In this document: in pieces, positions 1-7,093 of the stretch
Layout of the letters: every line of letters begins with the position of its first letter
Numbering within the stretch: position 1 is the stretch's first letter
DNA from: JAZFYD01 sp036443405
GTDB taxonomy: Bacteria > Planctomycetota > PLA2
Reading direction: 5' to 3'
Assembly: GCA_036443405.1 (NCBI GenBank)
Contig: JAZFYD010000004.1
Span: forward strand, 1-16,140
Length of the DNA: 16,140 bases
Notes under the pieces: generated by a model
What the model was told of the DNA's origin: nothing
Database searches by the model: none
The model's input: only the letters and a program-made list of their open reading frames with translations
Program-made: the position numbers and the translations under genes

Positions 1-225
1 GACGCCACCCACAAGCTGCAGGACGTGGACATCAAACGCGCCAAGGACGCGCTCAAGAACGACCCGTTTTTCAAGTCGCAGCCGCGGTGGCAGAAAGCGA
101 TCCGCCAACAGCTCAAGATGCGCGTGCGCGCCGAGCAACAGGCGTTCGCGAAGTGGGACCTGAACTACGTCATCGAGAACTACCTGCCGCGCAAACTCCG
201 CGCGATCAAGTCGTTCTTGCCGTAG
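1..225 (+). CDS. top6A: DNA topoisomerase VI subunit A, C-terminal fragment (5' end outside window)
   Basis: The open frame enters from the left edge and ends at TAG 223-225, giving the last 74 residues. They include KLQDVDIKRAKDALKNDPFF, then a Trp-containing basic helix (PRWQKAIRQQLKMRVRAEQQ), then AFAKWDLNYVIENYLPRKL. From memory of the family, this order (D-x-K-R-A-K-x-x-L, WxK-x-I/L, AEQQA, the Y-I/V-x-x-YLP-x-K-L end) matches the C-terminus of the topoisomerase VI A subunit (Spo11-like). That subunit forms the DNA-cleaving half of the ATP-dependent A2B2 type IIB topoisomerase; the catalytic Tyr and Toprim domain would lie upstream. The GTG at 25 is internal, not a start, because the frame is open back to base 1. 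Topo VI is archaeal/plant in the main and patchy in bacteria. The call rests on a short fragment with no catalytic residues in view. Confidence 0.8.
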   Translation, partial: DATHKLQDVDIKRAKDALKNDPFFKSQPRWQKAIRQQLKMRVRAEQQAFAKWDLNYVIENYLPRKLRAIKSFLP

Positions 226-274
226 GGAAGCACCGCCTCGTTTCGACGACAGTTTCGCCAACAGCGCGCGCCCG

Positions 275-280
275 TACAAT
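275..280 (+). promoter_or_regulatory. Candidate -10 box (TACAAT) for the octahaem cytochrome gene
   Basis: TACAAT ends 6 nt before the ATG at 287, which would place transcription initiation at or next to the start codon (leaderless mRNA). No convincing Shine-Dalgarno lies in front of the ATG, and no clear -35 is visible 16-18 nt upstream. The same arrangement recurs before other genes in this window. Confidence 0.45.
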
Positions 281-286
281 CCCACG

Positions 287-2131
287 ATGCGTTTGCTCGT
301 GTTCCTGCTGTCCGCCGCCGCCGGTTTCGCCGGCGCGTTTTGGTGGCCTGCGGAGCAAGAGACCACGGCGCCCGCGGCCGACTGGCAACCGCTGCCGGAC
401 CGCTGGGTCGCCGCCGCGGAGTGCCAGGAGTGCCACCCCGACATCTACGCAAGCTGGAGCACGACGGCGCACGGCCGGACGATCCGCGAATTCGAGCCCG
501 AGATGTCGGCGGTTCCGTTCGACGGCGGCACGTTTTGGGCGCGGGACATCAAACACAAAATGGGTCCCGGCGCCGAGATGGAGTGCGAGGGGCCCGATGG
601 CGACCGCGCGACCTATCCGGTCGACATGGTGATCGGCGTGCGGCGCGTTCAGATGTTCACGACGCGCTTCCCGGACGGGAAGATCCAGGTCCTGCCGGTG
701 TTCACCGAGGTGCCCGCCAAGAAGTGGTTCGACTACGCCGACTTCATCTTCGGCGGCCCGGGTGATTTCGACATCGAGATCGACGGCCCCAACAGCTGGT
801 ATCTGTTCGCGCGGAATTTCAACAGCCGTTGCGGCCGCTGCCACATGACGCCATACGAGGTGAATTACGACCCGGACGAGGGCAGCTACGACACGAAGTG
901 GATTGAACCGGTGGTTGGCTGCGACTCCTGCCACGGGCCCGGCGGCGCGCACATCGATCATCACAAGCAGAAACTCCCGGGGCCGGACCCCATCACGAAC
1001 CCGGCCAAACTCACGATTGATGTGGCCAACCAGGCATGCGCGAAGTGCCATTCCGAGAACGACGAAATCGTGCCCGGATTCCGGCCGGGCGACGAACTGT
1101 TCGCGTACTTCGACGTGCACGGACTTGAAGACGACGCGCACCTCTATCCGGACGGACGCGCCAAAGAGCTCATCCACGCGTTCATGCAACACGAGCAGAG
1201 CCCTTGCAGTGCGATGAAATGCACCACGTGCCACGACCCGCACGGCAGCGGAAAACTGGGTGATCTCATCGAGTATCCGCCCGGTCACGCGAGAGCGCCG
1301 CCGTACGGAGAGCTCATCATGTGCACCCAGTGCCACACGAAGATCAGCCGCAACATCCCGGCGCACACGAAGCACAAGTATCCCGGTCCCGGGAGCGACT
1401 GCGTCGCGTGCCACATGCCGCGCATGCTGATCGAGGGCGGCCACGGCAAGGTCTACGACCACACGATCTCGATTCCGTCGACCACCAATACGCGCCGCCA
1501 CCTGAGCCCCAACGCCTGCCGCAGCTGCCACACCACCGAAGACCCGACGATTCTCGACGAGAAGTTCCAGGCGTGGTGGCCCGACGCGGACGAGAAAAAC
1601 CACCGCGTCGCGATGGCGGACACCGTCGCCGCCGGACGCGCCGGTAAACCCGAGGCGCTTCCGAAACTGCTTGCGATGGCCAAGGATCCGAATCCGGTCT
1701 ATCGTGCCGGAGCCGTTTGGATGCTCTCGCGGTACGAGCAAGTCGACGTGACGGAGTGGCTCATCGAAGAGCATCCGCTGGTGCGCCGCGCTGCGATCCG
1801 CGGCACGTCACTGCGCGCGCCCAAGAAACTCGTGCCGTTGCTAGCCGACGAGAACCGCGTGCTGCGGCGCGCGGCCGCTTTGGAGCTGAGCAAGAAGTAC
1901 GAACTGTTTCGGGAGGACCCGGAACTCGCGGAACGCGTCCTGCACGTCATGCGGTCTTTCGCGCACTTAACGCCCGATCACGCCAAGCTCCACGGCGCCA
2001 TCGGCGGGCTCGAGGAGTACCTCGGCAAGACGGAGGAGGCGATTTTGGCTTACGAACGGTATCTGCGCCTCGTACCATGGAACGACAAGATTCGGGGCCA
2101 CGTGCAGGACCTGAAGAAGCGAAAGAGATGA
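287..2131 (+). CDS. Exported octahaem c-type cytochrome (c554-like) with C-terminal HEAT and TPR-like repeats
   Basis: This 614-aa protein has an N-terminal hydrophobic stretch (residues 3-20) that would act as a signal peptide or anchor, so it acts outside the cytoplasm. Eight CXXCH haem-binding motifs start at residues 46, 182, 212, 251, 312, 346, 372 and 411. The many other His residues can supply distal ligands. The first motif sits in AECQECHPDIYASWSTTAH, which resembles cytochrome c554/c' type domains. Residues about 445-545 are haem-free and helical with paired HEAT-like helices (VYRAGAVWMLSRY, PLVRRAAIRGTSL, RVLRRAAALELSKKY). Residues about 565-610 look like one TPR (EEYLGKTEEAILAYERYLRL). 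The likely role is periplasmic electron transfer, with the repeats as a protein-binding platform; substrate and partners cannot be told from sequence. The stop TGA overlaps the ATG of the pirin gene (ATGA), so the two are probably translationally coupled. Confidence 0.9.
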   Translation: MRLLVFLLSAAAGFAGAFWWPAEQETTAPAADWQPLPDRWVAAAECQECHPDIYASWSTTAHGRTIREFEPEMSAVPFDGGTFWARDIKHKMGPGAEMECEGPDGDRATYPVDMVIGVRRVQMFTTRFPDGKIQVLPVFTEVPAKKWFDYADFIFGGPGDFDIEIDGPNSWYLFARNFNSRCGRCHMTPYEVNYDPDEGSYDTKWIEPVVGCDSCHGPGGAHIDHHKQKLPGPDPITNPAKLTIDVANQACAKCHSENDEIVPGFRPGDELFAYFDVHGLEDDAHLYPDGRAKELIHAFMQHEQSPCSAMKCTTCHDPHGSGKLGDLIEYPPGHARAPPYGELIMCTQCHTKISRNIPAHTKHKYPGPGSDCVACHMPRMLIEGGHGKVYDHTISIPSTTNTRRHLSPNACRSCHTTEDPTILDEKFQAWWPDADEKNHRVAMADTVAAGRAGKPEALPKLLAMAKDPNPVYRAGAVWMLSRYEQVDVTEWLIEEHPLVRRAAIRGTSLRAPKKLVPLLADENRVLRRAAALELSKKYELFREDPELAERVLHVMRSFAHLTPDHAKLHGAIGGLEEYLGKTEEAILAYERYLRLVPWNDKIRGHVQDLKKRKR

Positions 2132-2826
2132 TCCAGCGGCGACCTTCGGCCGATCGGGGATTTTTCGACCACGGCTGGCTGAAGACCCATCACACATTCA
2201 GCTTCGCGCACTACGTCGATCCGGCGTGGATGGGGTTTCGATCGCTGCGCGTGCTGAACGACGACCGCATCGAAGGCGGCAAAGGGTTCGGCAAGCACGG
2301 CCACGAGAACATGGAGATCATCTCGTATGTCGTGGCCGGCGCCCTCGAACACAAAGACAGCCTCGGCAACGGTTCGGTGTTGCGGCCGGGCGACATCCAA
2401 CGCATGACGGCCGGCTCGGGCATTCGCCACAGCGAATGGAACGCATCGCGCACGGACGAGGTCCACCTGATCCAGACCTGGATCCTCCCGGAGCGCGATG
2501 GGCTGGATGCGGGTTGGGAGGAGAAGCACTTCCCGATCGAGGAGCGGGCCAACCGGTTCTGCACCCTCGTCGCGCACGATCGTCGCGACGGATCGCTGGG
2601 CATCCACCAGGACGTCATCATGCTCGCGGGCACCTTCGATCCGGGCGCGACCGCACGCTACGACCTGGCGCCGGGCCGTCACGCCTGGATACAGATCGCA
2701 CGGGGCTCCGCACGCATCCACGACACGCTGCTCGAAGAGGGCGACGGCGCGGCCGTGAGGGACGAAACACGCGTGGACATCGAAGCGGTGACCGAAGCGG
2801 AAGTGCTGGTCTTCGATCTCGCGTGA
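2128..2826 (+). CDS. Pirin family protein (YhhW-like, two-domain cupin)
   Basis: The protein has 232 residues, the usual size for the short pirins. Landmarks in order are the N-terminal SFAHYVDPAWMGFRSLRVLNDD, the metal site GKHGHENMEIISYVVAGAL, then LEHKDSLGNGSVLRPGDIQRMTAG and GIRHSEWN. The predicted metal ligands are His57, His59, His101 and Glu103, and all four are present at the positions known from pirin and E. coli YhhW. A second, degenerate cupin half follows (about 140-232). Pirins bind Fe(II)/Ni. Some oxidise quercetin while others act as redox-sensing partners, and the physiological substrate is often unknown. The ATG at 2128 overlaps the cytochrome stop by 4 nt, which fixes the start and implies coupled translation. 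A frame running further upstream to 1717 is out of frame inside the cytochrome and is not used. The family call is firm; a quercetinase function is only one option. Confidence 0.93.
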   Translation: MIQRRPSADRGFFDHGWLKTHHTFSFAHYVDPAWMGFRSLRVLNDDRIEGGKGFGKHGHENMEIISYVVAGALEHKDSLGNGSVLRPGDIQRMTAGSGIRHSEWNASRTDEVHLIQTWILPERDGLDAGWEEKHFPIEERANRFCTLVAHDRRDGSLGIHQDVIMLAGTFDPGATARYDLAPGRHAWIQIARGSARIHDTLLEEGDGAAVRDETRVDIEAVTEAEVLVFDLA

Positions 2827-2836
2827 CACTTCCACC

Positions 2837-2842
2837 TACCAT
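2837..2842 (+). promoter_or_regulatory. Candidate -10 box (TACCAT) for the helical-repeat protein gene
   Basis: TACCAT ends 6 nt before the ATG at 2849. The bases between are GGAGGG, which touch the ATG directly and are too close to act as a normal Shine-Dalgarno. This is compatible with a leaderless start, or with weak coupling from the pirin stop 22 nt upstream. No clear -35 is seen. Confidence 0.3.
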
Positions 2843-2848
2843 GGAGGG

Positions 2849-4006
2849 ATGGCGCAGCGGAGGTGGCTCGCCGGCGCGGCGATCGGCGCGGTCTTTTGGC
2901 AAGCACTCGGTTGGGTGCCCGTGGCTCAGCCCGCGCCCGAGGACCCGTTCGACGATGTTCGCAGCGATCCCGCGGCGATCGCACGGATCATGGACGATCT
3001 CGAGGGCGCCGCGTCTGAAGCCTACTACGAGATCGAGGCGCGCGGATTGAGCCGGGAGCTTGCCGATGCGCTCGTCCACGCGATGAACACCCATGACCTC
3101 TCGACCTGCCGGCTCATCATCTCCGTGTTGCTCAAGCACGACGTCCCCCGGCTCCAAAAGGTGGAGATGGCCCGAGGCATTCGAGGAGACAACGCAGTCG
3201 CTCGCTACTGCAGACAGGTGCTGAGTTACGGCCCACGATCGCAGAAGCTCCCGATGCAGCTCCGTCGGTGGGAGTCCTCCACGGACTCGAACAAGCAACG
3301 GGCCGTGATCGATGTAGCTCCGCATCTAGAGGCTCACGGGATCCCGTTGTTGCGGAGAATGGCGACGCGGGAAAACGGGAAGTGGGCGCACGCTTCGGTC
3401 GCGGCTTTGGCCGAGTTCGGGCCGCGCGCGGCCAGCACGATTCCGCTCATTTGCTCCGCGGTAGACCTCGGACGCATCAGTCCAGCGCATGGCGCGATGT
3501 GCCTGCTCACGATCGATGCGTCCGCTATCGCGCTCGCGCGGACGTGGCTGAAACGCTCCATCGGTAGCCGCCAGTCAGGATTCAGTCGCAGAGGCCGATG
3601 GGAGCGGGGTTATGCCTGCAGCGTGATCGGATCCCATCCCAATGTCGCGGACGAGACTCTCGTGAACTGGGTCCTACAACGAATTAGAAACTCACTCGAC
3701 GGGCCGGACGCGCTCTATGCAATTCAAGGCCTCGGCCCGAGAGCGGCGGAGGCCGTCAGCGATGTCATTCGCATCCTTGAACGCCAGTCGGGACGCACAG
3801 CTTCGTTCGATCCGCAACCGGTGTACGTAGCAACCGCTGCGACAGAGGCGCTGGTCCGAATCCAGAATCCCACGCCCGAGTGCATCGCATCGCTCAAGCG
3901 CGTCATGCACGACCACGACGACGAGTTCGAGCGCGATGCGACACGCGCGCTGAACGAGCTGACCGAGTTGGCGAGAAGACGGGAGGCCGCTAGGTCGGAG
4001 CGTTGA
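2849..4006 (+). CDS. Exported alpha-helical (HEAT-like) repeat protein of unknown function
   Basis: This 385-aa product is not one I recognise as a named family. Residues 1-27 (basic MAQRRW then a hydrophobic AGAAIGAVFWQAL) look like a signal peptide or N-terminal anchor, followed by an acidic, Pro-containing stretch. The rest is predicted helical with HEAT-like hairpins. Two are clear: HASVAALAEFGPRAASTIPL (about 175-195) and YAIQGLGPRAAEAVSDVIRI (about 290-310), which share the turn GPRAA. Another possible one is ATEALVRIQNPTPECIASLK. No enzymatic motif, haem site or metal site is visible. It lies 22 nt after the pirin gene on the same strand, so co-transcription is possible. It converges on the radical SAM gene, with the last 17 nt overlapping. 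Its codon usage looks slightly less GC-biased than that of its neighbours. It could be a scaffold for envelope complexes, but that is inference. Confidence 0.75.
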   Translation: MAQRRWLAGAAIGAVFWQALGWVPVAQPAPEDPFDDVRSDPAAIARIMDDLEGAASEAYYEIEARGLSRELADALVHAMNTHDLSTCRLIISVLLKHDVPRLQKVEMARGIRGDNAVARYCRQVLSYGPRSQKLPMQLRRWESSTDSNKQRAVIDVAPHLEAHGIPLLRRMATRENGKWAHASVAALAEFGPRAASTIPLICSAVDLGRISPAHGAMCLLTIDASAIALARTWLKRSIGSRQSGFSRRGRWERGYACSVIGSHPNVADETLVNWVLQRIRNSLDGPDALYAIQGLGPRAAEAVSDVIRILERQSGRTASFDPQPVYVATAATEALVRIQNPTPECIASLKRVMHDHDDEFERDATRALNELTELARRREAARSER

Positions 4007-4820
4007 AACCCTCCGCGCTGACACCGACGCGGCCCTCCCCGAGCACGCGCCGAAACACGGCGGCGGTTTCATGCAGCGCATCCAGGCGCGTCCAGGACTC
4101 AAACCCCGCGTCGACCAACCGTTGCGGCAAACCGCGGCGTTTGGTGCGGGCTCCGTCTTTCGAACCGTCGCCGATCAGGTAGTGGTCGACGATCACGGAG
4201 GTGCAGCACTCGTCGAGGTCGGCGGCGAAGGCCTCTACGTTGTCGATCGGCAGTAGCGGCGCTACCACGCCCACGGCGCGCAGGCCCGCGTCCTTGATCT
4301 GCTTGAGCGCATCGAGTCGGACCCGCGGCGCGAACGCGTGCGGCGGCAGCCCGGGAATCGAATCGCGATCCGTTTCCACGGTGATCTGCACGGTCAGATC
4401 GCAGCGCAAGCGGGACAGGAGATCGAGATCACGCAGCGGGCCGGGCGTGTGCGTTTGCAGCGCGAGGCGATCAGGCGGTTCCTCGACCATCGCTTCCAGC
4501 AGCGCGCGCGTGATCCGGTATCGGTTCTCCTGAGGCACGTAAGGATCCGTCACCGACGCGCAGAAGATCCGGACGGGACCGCGGCGCCGCTCGCGCACGA
4601 TCTCCTTGCGATAGATCTCGGCGGCGTTTTGTTTGATCTCCAAGAATCCGCCCCAGTCGTCGGTCTTGCTGCGGATCAACGCGGGCGCGTAACACGCGAT
4701 ACCGCAGAGCGAGTGGCCGAAGCTGCAGCCGCGATACGGGTTGAGCGTGTGGCTGAATCCGGAGAGGAACCCGCCTGTGCGGGTCAGGATGCTCCGGCAA
4801 TCCCGCAGTTCAGTTCGCAT
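3990..4820 (-). CDS. Radical SAM protein related to the SplB/Rv2578c group (COG1533-like), unusual cysteine spacing
   Basis: The protein has 276 residues. The N-terminal block SGFSHTLNPYRGCSFGHSLC followed by GIACYAP corresponds to the NPYRGC...CYA signature of SPL-like radical SAM enzymes. These use a [4Fe-4S] cluster and S-adenosylmethionine to make a 5'-deoxyadenosyl radical. The cysteines here are Cys32, Cys39 and Cys43, spaced CX6CX3C rather than the usual CX3CX2C. Downstream family-like segments include ASVTDPYVPQE (89-98), a central LTVQITVETDRD (142-153) and RLDALKQIKDAGLRAVGVVAPLLP (168-191). The substrate is unknown. The start is the ATG at 4820, which overlaps the end of the aldo/keto reductase gene by 11 nt, so the two form one operon. 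Frame further upstream is low-quality and lies inside that gene. The 3' end overlaps the convergent repeat protein gene by 17 nt. Confidence 0.83.
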   Translation of the reverse strand: MRTELRDCRSILTRTGGFLSGFSHTLNPYRGCSFGHSLCGIACYAPALIRSKTDDWGGFLEIKQNAAEIYRKEIVRERRRGPVRIFCASVTDPYVPQENRYRITRALLEAMVEEPPDRLALQTHTPGPLRDLDLLSRLRCDLTVQITVETDRDSIPGLPPHAFAPRVRLDALKQIKDAGLRAVGVVAPLLPIDNVEAFAADLDECCTSVIVDHYLIGDGSKDGARTKRRGLPQRLVDAGFESWTRLDALHETAAVFRRVLGEGRVGVSAEGFNAPT

Positions 4821-5766
4821 TCGCGGGGAAGATCGAGTCCAGCGCCTTGTCGAGTTCGGGATCCCAAGCGATGTCGAGCACAGCGAGGTTCTCCTCGAGT
4901 TGCTCCGTTGTGCGCGCACCGACCAAAAGACTCGTCACGCCGCGACGGTGGAGCAGCCACGCAAGCGCTAGCTGCGCGGGCGAGAACGCCGTCTCCTTGG
5001 CGACCGCGAGATAACGGTCCACGCGAGCTTGCGCGTCGTCGGCGAAGTACCGGCCCATCATCGCCTTCCACTGCGGGGTCGCCGCGCGGGAGCCGTTGCC
5101 CGTTTGGCCGCCGGCGTACTTGCCGGTGAGCATGCCCTGATCCAGCGGCGAGTACGGGAGCGTGCCCATGCCGAACTTCTCGCACGCGGGCAGGATCTCG
5201 GCCTCGATCTCCCGGTCGAGCAGGTTGTAGCAGGGCTGATTGGTGACCGGCGTCGGCGCCCCCATCGCGTTCGCGACCGCTACGCCCTCCTCGATCTGCG
5301 TGGCCGTCCACATGCTCACGCCCCAGTAGTGGATCTTGCCCTGGGAGAGAAGGTCGCCCATCGCACGCACGGTCTCCTCGACCGGCGTCTCCTCATCGAA
5401 GCGGTGGCACTGGTAGAGATCGATGCAGTCGGTGCGCAGACGTGAAAGCGACGCGTGGCAGCTCTCGAAGATGTGCTTGCGCGACAGCCCGCGGTCGTTT
5501 GGCCCGTCGCCCGTCGGGAAGTAGCACTTCGTCGCGAGCACGTAGTCCTTGCGCGGAATGCCGTCGAGCGCCAAGCCCAACGTCGTCTCCGCCGCGCCGA
5601 GGCCGTAAACGTCCGCGGTGTCGATGAAGTTGATGCCGCGATCGAGAGCCATGCGGACGTGCCTGGCCGCCGCATCGCCATCGATCGTGCGCCCAAAGTT
5701 GAGCCACGTCCCCAGCGCAAGCGGACTGACCTTGACGCCCGCGCGCCCGAGTCGTCGGTATTCCAT
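4810..5766 (-). CDS. Aldo/keto reductase (Kv-beta / YghZ-like subgroup)
   Basis: This 318-aa NADPH-dependent oxidoreductase has the usual AKR length and TIM-barrel motifs. It starts MEYRRLGRAGVKVSPLALGT and continues with INFIDTADVYG, LATKCYF, DLYQCHRFDEETPVEET, IHYWGVSMW, VTNQPCYNLLDREIE and PYSPLDQGMLTGKY. The catalytic tetrad is visible as Asp49, Tyr54, Lys80 and His121. A C-terminal cofactor segment (VTSLLVGARTTEQLEENL) follows, with the S/T-x-x-I/L-x-G-A/x-R-x-x-x-Q-x-x-E-N pattern that binds the 2'-phosphate/adenine of NADP(H). The Kv-beta-like features and PYSPL motif place it with reductases of carbonyl compounds or sugars; the substrate is not evident. ATG at 5766 is preferred over an in-frame codon at 5826 because it begins exactly at the family N-terminus and sits 7 nt after a TAGAAT box. 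It is the first gene of a pair with the radical SAM protein. Confidence 0.93.
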   Translation of the reverse strand: MEYRRLGRAGVKVSPLALGTWLNFGRTIDGDAAARHVRMALDRGINFIDTADVYGLGAAETTLGLALDGIPRKDYVLATKCYFPTGDGPNDRGLSRKHIFESCHASLSRLRTDCIDLYQCHRFDEETPVEETVRAMGDLLSQGKIHYWGVSMWTATQIEEGVAVANAMGAPTPVTNQPCYNLLDREIEAEILPACEKFGMGTLPYSPLDQGMLTGKYAGGQTGNGSRAATPQWKAMMGRYFADDAQARVDRYLAVAKETAFSPAQLALAWLLHRRGVTSLLVGARTTEQLEENLAVLDIAWDPELDKALDSIFPANAN

Positions 5767-5773
5767 GCGCGCG

Positions 5774-5779
5774 ATTCTA
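5774..5779 (-). promoter_or_regulatory. Candidate -10 box (TAGAAT, minus strand) for the aldo/keto reductase operon
   Basis: On the minus strand TAGAAT ends 7 nt before the ATG at 5766. No Shine-Dalgarno lies between them, which predicts a leaderless or near-leaderless transcript. No good -35 hexamer is seen at 16-18 nt. Confidence 0.45.
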
Positions 5780-6000
5780 GCGGACGCGGAGTGTGAGCGC
5801 TGCGCACCCTCCGCTGTACGAAACACAACTCAACGGTCCGAGCAGCAAAGGAGCGGTGCCTGGTAAGCGGCGGAACGAACAACCGATGCGCACGAAAGAG
5901 TCGACCGCCGCGCCACCTGGCGCCTTCACGGCAACAACCAACGTCCGAAGTCTAGCGGGACGAACTTCCAAGGACCGATGGGGTGCACGATCCAGGGAGG

Positions 6001-6045
6001 CGCAGGCCGAGGGTAAGGCAGAGGCCGAGGCTTAGGCTTAGGCCA
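6001..6045. repeat. Short imperfect tandem repeat, AGGCCGAGG / CTTAGG type
   Basis: AGGCCGAGG occurs at 6004-6012 and again 18 nt later at 6022-6030. It is followed immediately by CTTAGGCTTAGG (6031-6042) and GCCAAGG. The block begins about 10 nt past the anti-sigma stop codon when read on the minus strand. It looks like a slippage-prone low-complexity tract. Confidence 0.5.
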
Positions 6046-6052
6046 AGGGCGC

Positions 6053-7084
6053 CTACGGCGCGACCACGTACACGCGCTGCGCGCCGATGTCGCATGCGGC
6101 GCGATACAACCGCGCGCGGATCGACAGCACCGCGTCGGCCAGCACACCGTCTTGGGTCGCATCACGGCGGCGGTCGCGGGCGTGGTCGGGCGCCAAACGG
6201 CCCAACACGACAGCCACGCGCTCGCTTCCGTAGCGGCGCTCCATCTGTTTCACGGCGTCGGCGTAGGCGCTCACATACCGCTTGGCCGCGTCCACGCCCA
6301 ACTCGGCGGCGATCGACGACTCCAGCTGCTGCGCACCGACACGCACCGCGGTTCGCGGATCGGCGATGCCCGGCCGAAACACGTCGTAATACGCCTCCGC
6401 CATCTCGCGCCCGCCGATCAACCTCAGCTTGCGATACAGCGTCAACGCCGCCTCGGAACGCACGCACTCGTCCTGAATGCCGTTCCCAAGCTTGAGAGCC
6501 TCCTCGTCGTGATCCGCCACGAGCTGCGCGGCGCGATTCTCGACATCTTCGCTCGCGCGTATCCCGAGCGCCCCGAGCGCCGACTTGAAGACGATGCCCG
6601 ACGCCTTGGCCGGCGGGATCTCGAACCCGGCCAACCCCTGACGCGGCACCCGCCCATCACGACGCGCCGCCGCGATCTCACCGAGCCGGTGGCCGAAGGC
6701 GATCCAGTCGCTCTTGACCCGCCCAATGACATTCTTGGCAGGCGGTGCGACCGCGAACTCGTTTGGCGAGGGCGGCGTCTCGGACTGCAGCATCAAACCC
6801 AGCGTCACGGCAACAAGCACCGCCGCGGCCAACGCAGTCACCTGCCACATGAGGCGCCGCCGACGCTCGGCCCACTCGGCCGCGGCCACGATGCGTTTCA
6901 CCGCCTGTTCCGGCGGCTGCATCGGATCGCCGACCTTGTGCAGCAACGACGTGAACTTGCGCACACGCGCCATCTCCTCGCGCAGCGATTCATCCCGCGC
7001 GAGCGCGGCTTCGACCTCGGCGCACTGCTCCTCGTTCAGGAGCCCGTCGATGTATTCCTCGAGACGTTCGTTGATGTCGTTCAT
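6053..7084 (-). CDS. Single-pass membrane anti-sigma factor (non-zinc type), partner of the ECF sigma factor
   Basis: This 343-aa protein begins MNDINERLEEYIDGLLNEEQ and continues CAEVEAALARDESLREEMARVRKF. That is the short acidic helical N-terminus typical of cytoplasmic anti-sigma domains in Planctomycetota-like bacteria. One membrane segment lies at about 80-99 (WQVTALAAAVLVAVTLGLML), flanked inside by ERRRRLMW. The remaining 240 residues would be extracytoplasmic, mostly helical, with no enzyme motif. The canonical zinc-binding HX3CX2C of ZAS anti-sigma factors is absent. The gene follows the sigma gene by 9 nt, and AGGGGA lies 6-8 nt before its ATG, so the pair is one operon and the partner assignment rests largely on this. 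The protein probably holds the sigma factor at the membrane until an envelope signal releases it. The trigger is not visible. Confidence 0.8.
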   Translation of the reverse strand: MNDINERLEEYIDGLLNEEQCAEVEAALARDESLREEMARVRKFTSLLHKVGDPMQPPEQAVKRIVAAAEWAERRRRLMWQVTALAAAVLVAVTLGLMLQSETPPSPNEFAVAPPAKNVIGRVKSDWIAFGHRLGEIAAARRDGRVPRQGLAGFEIPPAKASGIVFKSALGALGIRASEDVENRAAQLVADHDEEALKLGNGIQDECVRSEAALTLYRKLRLIGGREMAEAYYDVFRPGIADPRTAVRVGAQQLESSIAAELGVDAAKRYVSAYADAVKQMERRYGSERVAVVLGRLAPDHARDRRRDATQDGVLADAVLSIRARLYRAACDIGAQRVYVVAP

Positions 7085-7093
7085 GGTCGTCCC

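Larger units (their letters stand above)
5767..6052. other. Intergenic spacer between aldo/keto reductase and anti-sigma genes
   Basis: This 286-nt gap lies upstream of the reductase and downstream of the anti-sigma gene. It holds the reductase -10 box, a compact palindrome GCGCCACCTGGCGC at 5910-5923, and the repeat at 6001-6045. An open frame at 5793-6035 (+) has no ribosome binding site, and its last residues (EGKAEAEA) are just the repeat translated, so I do not call a gene. No clear intrinsic terminator for the anti-sigma operon is visible. Confidence 0.5.

Noticed and set aside
206..1774. A 522-codon minus-strand open frame opposite the cytochrome
   Set aside because: Val/Arg/His-rich with no motif. 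The plus strand carries eight CXXCH motifs and a signal peptide.
5793..6035. Possible 80-residue plus-strand gene in the spacer
   Set aside because: No ribosome binding site, no conserved-looking domain, and its end is the translated tandem repeat.
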